64,000 bases of DNA from Rikenellaceae bacterium (GCA_015059945.1 SUZJ01000001.1:355430-419429); one strand, 5' to 3'; numbered from the stretch's first letter, positions 41,166-51,430 are shown. Notes: a model not told the origin generated them from the sequence alone. Numbers and translations are program-made.

Positions 41166-43226
41166 ATGAAATTTAGAACAACTATTTTGGCTATGTGCGG
41201 ATTGCTGATGGCAGTGGGTACGGCTTGCAAGGGTGGCGACAGCGCCCAGCAGGAGCAGCTCTACGTTGGTAATCGCGCACCCCTGCAAGAGAGGCCTTAC
41301 ATAGCTCTGCCCTTGGGCGCTATCGAGGCTCGCGGCTGGCTGCTCGAAACATTGGAGCGCCAGAGTGCAGGTCTGTCGTCGCAGATGGACGTGCTCTATC
41401 CCGAGGTTGTAGGAGAGAGAAACGGTTGGTTAGGAGGAGATGGTGACCAATGGGAGCGAGGTCCTTACTGGATTGATGGCCTCCTTCCATTGGCATATAT
41501 CCTCGACGATGACCAGCTGAAAGAGAAGGTTAAACCCTGGGTTGAGTGGGCCCTGGCAAGCCAGCAGGAGAGCGGCTTCTTTGGTCCCACCACCGACTAC
41601 GAGTACGAGAGGGGTTTGCAGCGCACCTGGTCGCACGACTGGTGGCCCCGTATGGTGGTGCTCAAAATCTTGCAGCAGCATTACTCGGCAACCGGTGACC
41701 AGAGGGTTATTGACTTTATGACCAAATACTTCCGCTATCAGCTCGAAACTCTGCCCACCACCCCCCTGGGTAACTGGACCTTCTGGGCCGAGTATCGCGC
41801 TTGCGACAACTTGCAGGCTGTTTTGTGGCTCTACAACATCACGGGCGACAAGTGGCTGCTCGATTTGAGCGACCTGTTGCACGAGCAGAGCTTCGACTAC
41901 ACCGAGTTTGTGCTCGAGACAGACAAGTTGCAGAAACTCAACACTATCCACTGCGTAAACTTGGCTCAGGGCATCAAAGAGCCCGTAATCTACTGGCAGC
42001 ACCGCCCCGAGCAGAAGTATCTCGACGCTGTGAAACAGGGTTTTGAGGATATTCGCAAATACAACGGCTTTGCTAACGGTATGTACGGCGGTGACGAGGC
42101 CCTGCACGGCAACAACCCCACTCAGGGTTCGGAGCTTTGCTCGGCTGTTGAGCTGATGTTCTCGTTGGAGGAGATGATTAAGGTTACCGGCGACCTGGAC
42201 TTTGTTGACCACTTGGAGAAGGTGGCCTTCAATGCACTGCCCACGCAGATTACCGACGACTTTATGGCTCGTCAGTACTTCCAGCAGGCAAACCAGGTGA
42301 AGGTGTCGCGCTCGTTGCACAACTTCGACATCAACCACGGCGAGACAGACCTGGTGTTTGGTCTGCTGACCGGCTACCCCTGCTGCACCTGCAACTTCCA
42401 CCAGGGCTGGCCCAAGTTCACCCAGAACTTGTGGTACGCAACCCCCGATGGCGGTCTGGCTGCATTGGTTTACTCGCCTTCGCAGGTTACTGCAAAGGTT
42501 AGGGGTGGAGTAGAGGTTACCATCACCGAGGATACCTGCTATCCTATGGACGACAAGATTAAATTCAGCGTGGCTCTGGCCGAGGGCGTAGAGGAGGTTT
42601 GCTTCCCCCTGAGCCTGCGCATCCCTTCGTGGGCTAAGGAGGCTACCCTGACCGTAAATGGCGAGGCTGTTGAGGCCGCAGTTGAGAGCGGTAAGGTGAG
42701 CGTAATCGAGCGCACCTGGAAGAGTGGCGACGTGGTGGAGCTGACTATGCCTATGAGCCTGAAAGTTGATGAGTGGTACGAGCAGTCGGTATCGGTTGAG
42801 CGTGGCCCTCTGGTATATGCCGTTAAGGTGGGCGAGAAGTGGATCGAGAAGAAGTTTACCGATCCCGCAGATGCTATCTATGGCAAGACCTACTTTGAGG
42901 TTCACCCCACTACCCCCTGGAACTACGGTCTGGTATACTTCGATACCAACAAGCCCGAGGAGGCAATGGAGGTTGTGGTAAACCAGGAGAAACTGGCCAA
43001 CAACTGGTACTGGAACTTGGAGAACAACCCCATTGAGATTAAGGTTAAGGCCAAGAGGATTCCCAAGTGGACCCTGTACAACAATATGGCCGGCCCGCTG
43101 CCCTATGGTCGTATGATCTATGGCCCCAGCAACAAGCAAGAGCCCGTAGAGACCATTACTCTGGTACCCTATGGCTGTACTACCCTGCGTGTGTCGGAGA
43201 TTCCTCTGCTCGAGAAAGAGCGATAG
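41166..43226 (+). CDS. GH127/GH146-superfamily enzyme (DUF1680-like), lipoprotein
   Basis: A 686-residue lipoprotein-like protein (MKFRTTILAMCGLLMAVGTAC). It has the same barrel fold as the preceding gene but is clearly a different subfamily. The zinc/nucleophile set is visible as Glu323-Leu-Cys325 (GSELCSAVE) and Cys406-Cys407 (GYPCCTCN), followed by FHQGWPKF. The N-terminal part (GDGDQWERGPYWIDGLLPLAY) and the ERGPLVYAV block fit GH127-like and GH146-like proteins. Its exact specificity is unknown; a second arabinofuranoside-type activity is likely. It probably shares a transcript with the GH127 gene. Confidence 0.88.
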   Translation: MKFRTTILAMCGLLMAVGTACKGGDSAQQEQLYVGNRAPLQERPYIALPLGAIEARGWLLETLERQSAGLSSQMDVLYPEVVGERNGWLGGDGDQWERGPYWIDGLLPLAYILDDDQLKEKVKPWVEWALASQQESGFFGPTTDYEYERGLQRTWSHDWWPRMVVLKILQQHYSATGDQRVIDFMTKYFRYQLETLPTTPLGNWTFWAEYRACDNLQAVLWLYNITGDKWLLDLSDLLHEQSFDYTEFVLETDKLQKLNTIHCVNLAQGIKEPVIYWQHRPEQKYLDAVKQGFEDIRKYNGFANGMYGGDEALHGNNPTQGSELCSAVELMFSLEEMIKVTGDLDFVDHLEKVAFNALPTQITDDFMARQYFQQANQVKVSRSLHNFDINHGETDLVFGLLTGYPCCTCNFHQGWPKFTQNLWYATPDGGLAALVYSPSQVTAKVRGGVEVTITEDTCYPMDDKIKFSVALAEGVEEVCFPLSLRIPSWAKEATLTVNGEAVEAAVESGKVSVIERTWKSGDVVELTMPMSLKVDEWYEQSVSVERGPLVYAVKVGEKWIEKKFTDPADAIYGKTYFEVHPTTPWNYGLVYFDTNKPEEAMEVVVNQEKLANNWYWNLENNPIEIKVKAKRIPKWTLYNNMAGPLPYGRMIYGPSNKQEPVETITLVPYGCTTLRVSEIPLLEKER

Positions 43227-43415
43227 GCAAAACGAAACGGTTAGGGGCTGCCACTATAATAATAAATATGGTGTCGGCCCCACACCCAAAGCACACACTA
43301 AAACAAAACGTGGATTAGAGATATAAAAAGCCAAAAGTGATTGGAAACAATACACACAAACAACATATAAATCTAACCAATTAACCAAAATTCATTACTA
43401 AACAAACAAAACATT

Positions 43416-46400
43416 ATGAGAAGAACTCTACAATCACGACTCAATGGTCGTAAAGGATTGTTGCAAAGGTTCGGTTTTGCTGCTTTGGCAATGAGCTTGA
43501 TGGTACTCTTGGCAGCACCTCAGCAGGCTTATGCTCAGCAGAAGACAATCTCGGTTAGTGGTGTGATCATCGACAGCGAAGGATCGCCACTGCCAGGTGC
43601 AACAGTGATGGTTAAAGGTCAGGAAACCGGTGGTACCACCTCTAAGGGTGATGGTACTTTCTCGCTGACCGTACCACAGAACTCTACTCTTGTTTTCTCG
43701 TTCTTGGGTTACCAGGAGCAGGAATTGGTAGCTGAGAAGATGATGACCGTAATTATGGAATCAGACGCTCAGCGTATGGAGGACGTTGTAATTATCGGTT
43801 ATACTCGCCAGAGTATGCGCGATGTATCGGCTTCGGTTGCGAAGATCGATATGAAGCAGATCGAGAACAACCCATCGGTTTCGCTGGCAAATATGCTGGC
43901 AGGTCAGGCAGCAGGTATGCAGACCGTAACCCGTAGTGGTGTTCCTGGTGCTTCGGGTTCGGGTCTGGTTATCCGTGGTAACACCTCGCTCTCGTCGTCG
44001 AATGACATTACCGGTATTAGTAACCCTCTGTACATCGTTGACGGTATTCCTATGGCACTGCAAGATCTGGCAGGCTATAACGTAACCGATAACGACTTCC
44101 TCTCGTCGCTGAACCCCCAGGACATCCAGTCGATCGACATCTTGAAAGATGCTGCTGCAACCGCTATCTACGGTTCGCGTGGTGCAAACGGTGTAGTTAT
44201 TATCACCACCCGCAAGGGTACCAGTGGTAAACCCCGTATCACCGCTCGTATCACCCAGGGTATCATCGAGAAGCCCGATAAACTGCCCGTTTACTTGGGT
44301 CAGGAGGAGCGTGAGGCTAAGCTGCGTCTGTTGGACCAGACCTTCACTACCCTGTTTGGTGACAAAGAGTGGTGGGATATCCGTAACAACACCGAGGTTA
44401 AGAGCCACACTCTGCCTCACGTTCTTACCGATAAGTACAACCCCGCTTTCAATAACGCATACGACTATCAGGAGATGTTCTACCGCGCTGGTACCAACCA
44501 GACCTACGACCTCTCGTTGGAGGGTGGTAACAACTCGAACTCGTATCGTGTAAGTATCGGTCACTACAACGAGAAAGGTGTGCTTGTAGGTTATGGCCTG
44601 AGCCGTACCAACTTGCAGGCAAGCTTGGTAACCGACGTTACTAAGAAGATCCGTAACGAGTTTGTGCTCCGTTACACTCAGATGGATCGTGAGGGTGGTC
44701 TGAACGACAAGATGAAGGCTATGCCTACCTCGCCTATCGATCTACCCTCGTCGTTGTTCTACCGTACCGAGCAGGAGCTCAAACAGCTCAGCGGTCAGCT
44801 TGGTGATGCTTACAACAGCAACGTATCGCACAGCCTCTCGATTGGTGAGACTCTGCGTGTATCGTTGGCCGAGAACCTCTCGTGGGACAACCAGTTGTCG
44901 CTGGTTATGGACTTCGGTCGTCGTGACTACTTTATCCCCTCGAGCGCTCGTGAGGACAATATGAGCTACGCTTATGCTTCGTCGAGTATCAACACCACCT
45001 TCAACGCCAACTCGGTTGTAAACTACACCAAAGAGTTCGGTAGCGAGAACCAGCACGGTATCGTTGCAATGGTTGGTACCGAGGTTAACTCGAGCGTTAT
45101 GAACCAGTTGAAGGTTGAGGCTCAGAATGGTACTTCGGACTATCTGAACGTAGTTCAGGGTTACAAGAAAGAGGATACCTGGGCATTCTCGGATATCGTT
45201 AAGAACAATATGCTCTCGTTCTTCACTATGTTGTCGTATGGCTATATGGGTAACCGCTACAAACTGGAGGCAGTATTCCGTGCCGATGGTTCGAGCCGTT
45301 TCGGTGCCAACAACAAATGGGCAACCTTCCCCTCGGTAAAAGCTCACTGGGCATTCTCGGAGGAGGAGTTTATGGAGTTCGCTGAGGACTACCTCGACTT
45401 TGGTAAGATCCGTGTATCGTATGGTACCTCGGGTGATATCTACTACGATCCTCTGTTGCAGTACAACTCGCTTATCGCACTGAAAAACATCGGTGCCGGC
45501 CTGGTTGAAGTAAAAATGAACAAGATGGATATCAAGACCTATGGTGGTAAACTCGGTCTGATTTCGGACTTCAACAAGATTGCTAACCGCGACCTTTCGT
45601 GGAGCCGCTCGCAGGAGATTAACTACGGTATCGACTTGGAGTTCTTTGATCGTCGATTGAACATCACCGCCGACCTGTACTCGAAATATCTGTCGGGTAT
45701 GGTTTACACCTCGGAGCTTCCTTCGTATGTAGGTTTCTCGTCGTTGAAATCGAACCTTGTTGATATGATCGGTAACGGTTATGAGGTTGCTATCAACGCT
45801 TACTTGTTCCCCCGTAACAGCCAGATTCAGTGGGATTGGACCTTGAACTTGGGCCGCACCTCGACTGTTATTGCTAAACTGGGTAACGGTGGTAAAGACT
45901 ATATCAATGGTGACGATAGGTACGCCTTCATCGAGGGTGCTCCCGCATTCCAGTACTTTATGCCTGAGTACATTGGTGCTTTGGACTACTACTCGGATCT
46001 GCCAGTAGAGCCCTTCACCGGTGAGGCAATGTCGTATCTGTACGCAGATGCCGGTCTTGCACTGAACTTGCAGGGTCGTATCTTCCCCGGTATGCCTGTA
46101 TTTACCGATGTGAACGGTGACTACAAGATTGATGGTTCGCCCGGTTATGGCAACGACGTGAAGATTATCGAGGGTAAGACTCCCGAGCCAAAGATCACTG
46201 GTGGTTTGCACACCGGTTTCCGCTACAAAGATCTGCAGGTTCGTATTTCGACCTCGTTTGCATTTGGTCACACCATTCTGAATACCACAATGCAGAAACA
46301 GCTCGACCGTTTGGATGACGCTTCGACCTTCTATCAGTATGCTCTTTACAAATTTGACGAGTCGAACTTCTGGCACTCGCCCGAGGATGGTTCGTACTAT

Positions 46401-46706
46401 CCTATGATGTACATCAACTATTGGGAAGGTGGTGGTGCTCGTGCATTCCGTACCTCGTCGATGTTCTTGGAGCCCGGTGACTACTGGAGCATTGACAACG
46501 TAACTGTATCGTACAACCTGCCCAAGCGTTGGGTTGAGAAGCTGAATATGCGTGGTATCAACGTATATGCTACCGGTACCAACCTCTTTATGTGGAAACG
46601 CAGTTCGGTAACTGACCCCCGTATGGTTTCGCGTACCGGTCACTACAATGGTAGCGGCTATCCTATCTCGAAAACCTTGCAGCTTGGTCTCCAACTTCAA
46701 TTCTAA
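43416..46706 (+). CDS. SusC/RagA-family TonB-dependent outer membrane transporter
   Basis: A 1096-residue transporter that imports oligosaccharides across the outer membrane with TonB energy. After a signal peptide ending near AYAQQ come a carboxypeptidase-regulatory-like domain (about 44-115: VSGVIIDSEGSPLPGATV), the plug (about 125-245, with the family signature SIDILKDAAATAIYGSRGANG and VVIITTRKG), and a beta-barrel ending in LQLGLQLQF. No STN domain is present. It is directly followed by SusD (15-base gap). A 189-base leader precedes it, without a clear promoter. Confidence 0.97.
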   Translation: MRRTLQSRLNGRKGLLQRFGFAALAMSLMVLLAAPQQAYAQQKTISVSGVIIDSEGSPLPGATVMVKGQETGGTTSKGDGTFSLTVPQNSTLVFSFLGYQEQELVAEKMMTVIMESDAQRMEDVVIIGYTRQSMRDVSASVAKIDMKQIENNPSVSLANMLAGQAAGMQTVTRSGVPGASGSGLVIRGNTSLSSSNDITGISNPLYIVDGIPMALQDLAGYNVTDNDFLSSLNPQDIQSIDILKDAAATAIYGSRGANGVVIITTRKGTSGKPRITARITQGIIEKPDKLPVYLGQEEREAKLRLLDQTFTTLFGDKEWWDIRNNTEVKSHTLPHVLTDKYNPAFNNAYDYQEMFYRAGTNQTYDLSLEGGNNSNSYRVSIGHYNEKGVLVGYGLSRTNLQASLVTDVTKKIRNEFVLRYTQMDREGGLNDKMKAMPTSPIDLPSSLFYRTEQELKQLSGQLGDAYNSNVSHSLSIGETLRVSLAENLSWDNQLSLVMDFGRRDYFIPSSAREDNMSYAYASSSINTTFNANSVVNYTKEFGSENQHGIVAMVGTEVNSSVMNQLKVEAQNGTSDYLNVVQGYKKEDTWAFSDIVKNNMLSFFTMLSYGYMGNRYKLEAVFRADGSSRFGANNKWATFPSVKAHWAFSEEEFMEFAEDYLDFGKIRVSYGTSGDIYYDPLLQYNSLIALKNIGAGLVEVKMNKMDIKTYGGKLGLISDFNKIANRDLSWSRSQEINYGIDLEFFDRRLNITADLYSKYLSGMVYTSELPSYVGFSSLKSNLVDMIGNGYEVAINAYLFPRNSQIQWDWTLNLGRTSTVIAKLGNGGKDYINGDDRYAFIEGAPAFQYFMPEYIGALDYYSDLPVEPFTGEAMSYLYADAGLALNLQGRIFPGMPVFTDVNGDYKIDGSPGYGNDVKIIEGKTPEPKITGGLHTGFRYKDLQVRISTSFAFGHTILNTTMQKQLDRLDDASTFYQYALYKFDESNFWHSPEDGSYYPMMYINYWEGGGARAFRTSSMFLEPGDYWSIDNVTVSYNLPKRWVEKLNMRGINVYATGTNLFMWKRSSVTDPRMVSRTGHYNGSGYPISKTLQLGLQLQF

Positions 46707-46721
46707 AATCTAAGGAGCATT

Positions 46722-48380
46722 ATGAAAGTAGTAAAGAAAATTATATTGGTAATTGCATCGGTGTTTACCCTTACCGGATGTCAGGACTTCCTGAATCCTA
46801 CCCAGGTAAACTTGGTTTATAACGATGTATTTTGGAAGACACAGGCCGATGCCGAGGTAGGTTTGGCCGGTGTATACTCGCTGTACCGAGGTCTGATGGT
46901 TAATTCGGACAACTGGTATGGTCGAGCTGATGCCACCACCGGTTTTATCAAATGTGGTTGGAATGGCGGTAGCTCGAATCGTCTGTATACCTTGGGTGTG
47001 TTTAACGACCCAACTAACGACAACAAAATGTGGGGTTCGATGGAGGGTATGGCCGACTGGTCGTCGTTCTATAAAGTAATCTCGCAGGTAAACTTGGTAA
47101 TCGACCGCGTTGAGAAAATCGACGAGAAGGCTTTCAAGACTGGTGAGAAACAGCGCATCTTGGGCGAGGCTTACTTCCTCCGTGCACTGGTTTACTTCGA
47201 TATTATGCGTATCTGGGGTAACGCTCCTCTGGTTGTAGAGGTTATCGAGTCGTCGGGTCAGGTTATCAATGAGGACTTGGTTCCTATCACCGTTCCCCGT
47301 AACGACGACGTTGAGATTGGTTTCCAGGTTTTGGAGGATGTAAACAAAGCTGTCGAGTATCTCGAGTTTGGCGTTCCCGGCTCGGCTGAGTGGGGTATCT
47401 TCGCTAACAAGGGTTCGGCTCTTGCTTTGGCAGGCCACGTTAACTTGTGGATGAACTTCTTGACCAACCGCGACAAACGTGATCAGGACTTGAACGACCG
47501 CTTTGGCGACAAGATGGAGCCCAAGCAGTACATCAAAGCCGCTATCACTGCTTTGGAGGAGTTGCGCGATAAAGGTGGTTACTCGTACATCGACTACACC
47601 GAAGAGGGTGTTAAGGCTCTCTACAAAGGTGCTTCGTGCGAGGCTATCTTCGAGCTCAATATCAACCCCGATGCTAACGAGTCGTATCGCGCTGACCTGG
47701 GTGGTGTAACTTACTACACTTGTAAGATGGAGCCCACCAATGGCGACGTTAAGAAAGACCGTTCGGAGCGTGTGAACTTTGTACCTTTCGGTCAGAAAGA
47801 GTACCTCTACCCCGAGTATGACTTCGAGACTCAGAGTGGTGATATCCGTCCCCACCTGTTCTTCGATGCTTGGGATTCGCTCTACAAAGATCCTATCAGT
47901 GATACTTCGACCGAGACCAACGACCGTACTCTGGTTACTTGGATGACCAAGTATGCACAGTTCTCGCTTGACTCGTATGCCGAGCAGGATGAGTTTACTC
48001 CCTACTTTGCAGTCTGCAACCTTCCCGTATTCCGCTACACCGACGCTATGCTGATGCTGGCCGAGGCTTATGCAAAGGATAACAAGGATGCAAAGGCTAT
48101 CGAGATTGTTGACCAGATTCGTGACCGTGCAGGTTTGCAGCCTTACTCGGGTAAGAAAGAGCTCATCGAGGAGATCTTGACCCAGCGTTTTGGCGAGCTC
48201 TTTGGCGAGGGCCACTGCTACTACGATATGGTTCGTAACAACTTCTTCCCCAACGACTACCTGATGGATGGTACCAGGTATCGCCAGGAGGCTTACTACT
48301 GGCCAGTTTCGTCGGGCGTTCTCGCTATGAACTCGAAGATTCAGCAGACTCCCTACTGGAATGGTAAAACCCAATGGTAA
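46722..48380 (+). CDS. SusD/RagB-family glycan-binding lipoprotein
   Basis: A 552-residue lipoprotein (lipobox LTGC) that forms the lid of the SusC channel and binds glycan at the surface. Typical SusD features are QDFLNPTQ after the lipobox, the Trp-rich N-terminal loop, the TPR-like segment RILGEAYFLRALVYFDIMRIWGNAPLV near 142-168 (read in two parts), and the C-terminal IRDRAGL with ILTQRFGELFGEG. It starts 15 bases after SusC and overlaps the next upstream frame only slightly. Confidence 0.97.
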   Translation: MKVVKKIILVIASVFTLTGCQDFLNPTQVNLVYNDVFWKTQADAEVGLAGVYSLYRGLMVNSDNWYGRADATTGFIKCGWNGGSSNRLYTLGVFNDPTNDNKMWGSMEGMADWSSFYKVISQVNLVIDRVEKIDEKAFKTGEKQRILGEAYFLRALVYFDIMRIWGNAPLVVEVIESSGQVINEDLVPITVPRNDDVEIGFQVLEDVNKAVEYLEFGVPGSAEWGIFANKGSALALAGHVNLWMNFLTNRDKRDQDLNDRFGDKMEPKQYIKAAITALEELRDKGGYSYIDYTEEGVKALYKGASCEAIFELNINPDANESYRADLGGVTYYTCKMEPTNGDVKKDRSERVNFVPFGQKEYLYPEYDFETQSGDIRPHLFFDAWDSLYKDPISDTSTETNDRTLVTWMTKYAQFSLDSYAEQDEFTPYFAVCNLPVFRYTDAMLMLAEAYAKDNKDAKAIEIVDQIRDRAGLQPYSGKKELIEEILTQRFGELFGEGHCYYDMVRNNFFPNDYLMDGTRYRQEAYYWPVSSGVLAMNSKIQQTPYWNGKTQW

Positions 48381-48400
48381 TATTAACAGACAACAAGACA

Positions 48401-49615
48401 ATGAAAAAGATAATTAAAAATTGCGCAATCATTTTCGCTCTCGTATCGCTGACCTCGTGCCAGCCAGCTGAGAACGACGTAATTGGTGGCACAATCAATA
48501 GCAACGACTTTACCCATATGACCTCGATGGAGTGGATTGCACAGGAGGAAGTTACTGCTAATGTTGCCGCTATCTTTGAGATGGCTGTGGAGAAAGGTTA
48601 TATCAAACAGGAGGAGCTCGATGCCCCCAACACCACTATCCTTTGCCCCACACAGTACGCAATTAACCGCTTTGTGCGCCGCCACAACTCGGTTAACCAC
48701 CAGAAAGAGTGGAAAAAATTCTATCCCGAAGCAACCGAGTGGACCATCGATATGATGACCGAAGAGGAGTTGCAGATGATGAAGATGTATATCTTCCCCG
48801 ATGCAGTTATTGACCGTGCCGCATTGGAGGGTGATGACGACGGCGTTGAGCTTCAGTCGCTGCCTTTCTGGAGGACCGTTAATAAACCCAACCCTGCTTA
48901 CAACCCCGACGACAAGGATAGCAAAGAGCCTCAGTATCTCTACACTCCCGAGTATGCCGAGTATGAGGCTGCTATGGCTGTTTACAACGAGGTTAAAGGT
49001 CGCTTCGACTTGTGGGCTGCTTATGACGATGCCGTAGAGCTTTGGAACGAGTGGAACACTATGACCGAGGAGGAGAAGAAAGACTACCTGCTACAGAACG
49101 ACAACATAAAACCCACCGAGCCCAAAACTCCCAAAACCAAAGACGAGAATGGCAACGAGGTTGAGGTTGTAAGGCCTACCCAGACCGAGGAGCAGATCGA
49201 GGAGCTTCGCCCCGCCACCAAACCCGAGCAGATGTACCAGACTATGGTAGTAGAGGAGAGGCAGACTGTACGCCTGACACTCGATCCTACCAACATCAAT
49301 GGTAACGCTGCTTACGAGGGTGCAGGTATCCCCGGTGTTGGCTACCAGTACTCGAACTTCCTGCTCTCGACTCCCGAGATTATCCACGCACTGTTCAAAC
49401 GCGGTAACAACTGGGAGGTAACCCCCGAGGAGCGCGGTAAGTTGCAGTACGAGGGTAACGAGTGCGACCAGTACTACTGTATGTACATCTCGGATGTGCA
49501 GACCTCGACTGGTGTTGTTCACGCAATCTATGTATCTGACATTACCTACAACGAGCGTCTTCACAGCCACACCTTGCTGTTCTACGGCTCGCGTGCAGAT
49601 GATGCCAAACTTTAA
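48401..49615 (+). CDS. Fasciclin-domain-like lipoprotein in the SusCD operon
   Basis: A 404-residue lipoprotein; ATG at 48401 (MKKIIKNCA) gives a clean signal with lipobox LTSC. The N-terminal half resembles fasciclin domains: NTTILCPTQYAINRFV, then MTEEELQMMKMYIFPDAVI. A long acidic, Pro- and Lys-rich insert (about 180-280: KPTEPKTPKTK) splits it. Such proteins often follow SusD and may bind glycan or other surface partners. The fasciclin call is by motif only, and the insert is unusual. Confidence 0.7.
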   Translation: MKKIIKNCAIIFALVSLTSCQPAENDVIGGTINSNDFTHMTSMEWIAQEEVTANVAAIFEMAVEKGYIKQEELDAPNTTILCPTQYAINRFVRRHNSVNHQKEWKKFYPEATEWTIDMMTEEELQMMKMYIFPDAVIDRAALEGDDDGVELQSLPFWRTVNKPNPAYNPDDKDSKEPQYLYTPEYAEYEAAMAVYNEVKGRFDLWAAYDDAVELWNEWNTMTEEEKKDYLLQNDNIKPTEPKTPKTKDENGNEVEVVRPTQTEEQIEELRPATKPEQMYQTMVVEERQTVRLTLDPTNINGNAAYEGAGIPGVGYQYSNFLLSTPEIIHALFKRGNNWEVTPEERGKLQYEGNECDQYYCMYISDVQTSTGVVHAIYVSDITYNERLHSHTLLFYGSRADDAKL

Positions 49616-49637
49616 TCCTTTAACTTGAAATAGAGAT

Positions 49638-50840
49638 ATGAAAAACGTAATAAAAATTGCATTGATTGCAGCTTTTAGCCTCACCTGCCTCTCGTCGTGC
49701 TTCCAAGCACCTACCGAGATGGGTTATCTTGGTGAGAATATCTACCTGAAAGGTGCCGATACTATGCCCGTTACTATCGGTAGCAAGGCTAGGAGCGACA
49801 TTGCGTGGTTGGATAACTCAACCCAGCCCTGCCACTTCGAGATCGTTTCGGTTAAGAAAGAGAACGCTGATGGCACTCTGACTGCTAACGACCAGTTTAT
49901 GCAGACTTTCCCCGTAATGTTGTGGAAAACTCCTTACGACTATCTGACCGACAAGACTGTTGAGCAGGTGTTGGCTAAGATTTCCGAGGAGCAGAAAGCA
50001 CCTATTATTATCAACGAGGTTAATGGTCAGCTGATTGCTCTCGAGACCACCAGCGAGATCGAGGGCCTTGAGGATGGCGACGTTTACCACGTAGACGTTA
50101 TGATTACCAACTCGAAGGGCTCGAAACTCCTCGAGGACTACGCTATCATCAAGTTCACTGCAAGTGGCGAGGCTACCGACTACTATCTGCGCGAGATCAC
50201 CAACGGTATCAGTATCGTTGCTGACGACCCCGATGGTAATGGTACTCCTTACAACTACTTCCCCTTCTACGACCAGCAGGACCAGACTGCCAATACTGCC
50301 GACTTTGACGTATGGCTGGCAGCTCTGCGTGCAGGCGTTGGTAACGACGGCACCCCCGGTTACTACGAGACCAAGAAGGGCCAGAAAGTGCTTATGCGTG
50401 ACCACTTGCGCAAAGTGTCGAACGAGCCTACTACCGGTATCGTGTTCAAGTTTAAGTTCGTAGATGACAATGGTGATGTGTTCACTCCTTCGGACTATAC
50501 TACCTACTCGGAGGGTACTCAGAGCTATATCGACTACGCAACCGGCCGTGTTGATACCGACGAGTGGATGGAGCTTTCGTTCCCCATCACTCCTTGGCCC
50601 GTTAATGCCGACCTGCGCTCGTACCTGAAAGGTAAAGTGAACGACAACTTCGACAACCTCGACGTAGAGGCTTTGAAGAAAGCTAACTTGGCAGGTGAGA
50701 TTCCTTACAACACCAAGTGGAGCGACAAGACCTTTGCTTCGATGACTCAGTGGTATGTACGTCTGCGTTCGATGATCGTATTCTACGAGCCCGGTACTTA
50801 CGAGATGTGGGTTGAGGTTCCCTTCACTACCGCAAAGTAA
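49638..50840 (+). CDS. DUF5007-like lipoprotein of the SusCD operon
   Basis: A 400-residue lipoprotein (lipobox LSSC, Cys21). The start of the mature part, PTEMGYLGENIYLKG, and the domain order fit proteins annotated DUF5007 that follow SusCD and fasciclin genes in Bacteroidetes. It probably serves as a surface accessory binding protein, by position only. It is the last gene of the susCD operon and is followed by a strong terminator. Confidence 0.7.
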   Translation: MKNVIKIALIAAFSLTCLSSCFQAPTEMGYLGENIYLKGADTMPVTIGSKARSDIAWLDNSTQPCHFEIVSVKKENADGTLTANDQFMQTFPVMLWKTPYDYLTDKTVEQVLAKISEEQKAPIIINEVNGQLIALETTSEIEGLEDGDVYHVDVMITNSKGSKLLEDYAIIKFTASGEATDYYLREITNGISIVADDPDGNGTPYNYFPFYDQQDQTANTADFDVWLAALRAGVGNDGTPGYYETKKGQKVLMRDHLRKVSNEPTTGIVFKFKFVDDNGDVFTPSDYTTYSEGTQSYIDYATGRVDTDEWMELSFPITPWPVNADLRSYLKGKVNDNFDNLDVEALKKANLAGEIPYNTKWSDKTFASMTQWYVRLRSMIVFYEPGTYEMWVEVPFTTAK

Positions 50841-50871
50841 GCTAATCGGTTAGCTACATAACAACACAAAG

Positions 50872-50907
50872 AAAACCCCGTTGCTCACGCCGAGCAACGG
50901 GGTTTTT
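50872..50907 (+). terminator. Terminator of the SusCD operon
   Basis: A perfect 15-bp stem (50872-50886 with 50892-50906), 5-base loop and a run of five T. Confidence 0.92.
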
Positions 50908-50955
50908 GCGTTTAGTCGTGGGAGTTATGGGAGATATAAGAGATATAGGATAAAT

Positions 50956-50999
50956 CCCCCTCTAAGTTAGAGGGGGTGCCCGAAGGGCGGGGGCGTGTG
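50956..50999 (+). repeat. Palindromic element, copy E
   Basis: Hairpin 1 CCCCCTCT/AGAGGGGG, hairpin 2 GCCC-GAA-GGGC, tail GGGGGCGTGTG. Copy H at 61.8 kb has the same hairpin 1 and tail but a different, still paired hairpin 2. Confidence 0.8.
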
Positions 51000-51027
51000 T
51001 TTTAGCTATCAGCGGTCAGCCTTCTTG

Positions 51028-51072
51028 ACAGACCCCCTCCCCCGTTGGGGACTCCCCCTAACTCAGGGGGAG
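51028..51072 (-). repeat. Palindromic element, copy F (inverted)
   Basis: Minus strand: CTCCCCCT/AGGGGGAG around GAGTT, then CCCC-AAC-GGGG, then a GGAGGGGGTCTGT-type tail. Confidence 0.75.
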
Positions 51073-51125
51073 AGCGGTTGTGGGTATCCCATTTACTACT
51101 GCCAAAGTTTAGCACCACTACAACT

Positions 51126-51172
51126 CCTCTCCTGAGTTAGGAGAGGTGCCCCAGCGGGGCGGAGAGGTCTGT
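51126..51172 (+). repeat. Palindromic element, copy G
   Basis: CCTCTCCT/AGGAGAGG around GAGTT, GCCCC-AGC-GGGGC, tail GGAGAGGTCTGT. Confidence 0.75.
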
Positions 51173-51324
51173 ATGGTCGAAGGCCACAACTAAGCGGTAG
51201 ATGCCAACCGCCTGACTAACGTCAGTCGTGGCAAGACGGAATTAAATGGAAAGTTGTTAGGGACCTTAGGGACTTTAAGAGAATACATATAACTCCTATA
51301 TCTCCTGTGGCTCTTTAAGGGCAC

Positions 51325-51360
51325 AAAAAAATCCCCCCGCCCGAGTAATCGAGCGAGGGG
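51325..51360 (-). terminator. Terminator of the first BACON/LRR gene
   Basis: On the minus strand a 12-bp stem with two G-T pairs (51349-51360 with 51333-51344), GTAA-type loop, followed by ATTTTTTT. Confidence 0.85.
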
Positions 51361-51430
51361 AGTGTTTTGCTTATGAGCCGTCTGCAATCAGTAGTGCATC
51401 AGGCCCACGATGTTGTGAGTTGGCTAACTA

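Larger units (their letters stand above)
50908..51430. other. Repeat-rich intergenic region between convergent transcripts
   Basis: No gene is seen. It contains palindromic elements E (50956-50999), F (51028-51072, inverted) and G (51126-51172), two tracts of the GGAGTTATAGG mini-repeat (50929-50956 and, reversed, about 51290-51310), and a terminator for the minus-strand gene. Confidence 0.75.

Noticed and set aside
51190..51387. 65-codon minus-strand frame in the repeat-rich gap
   Set aside because: It consists of mini-repeats and a terminator, with no family signal.
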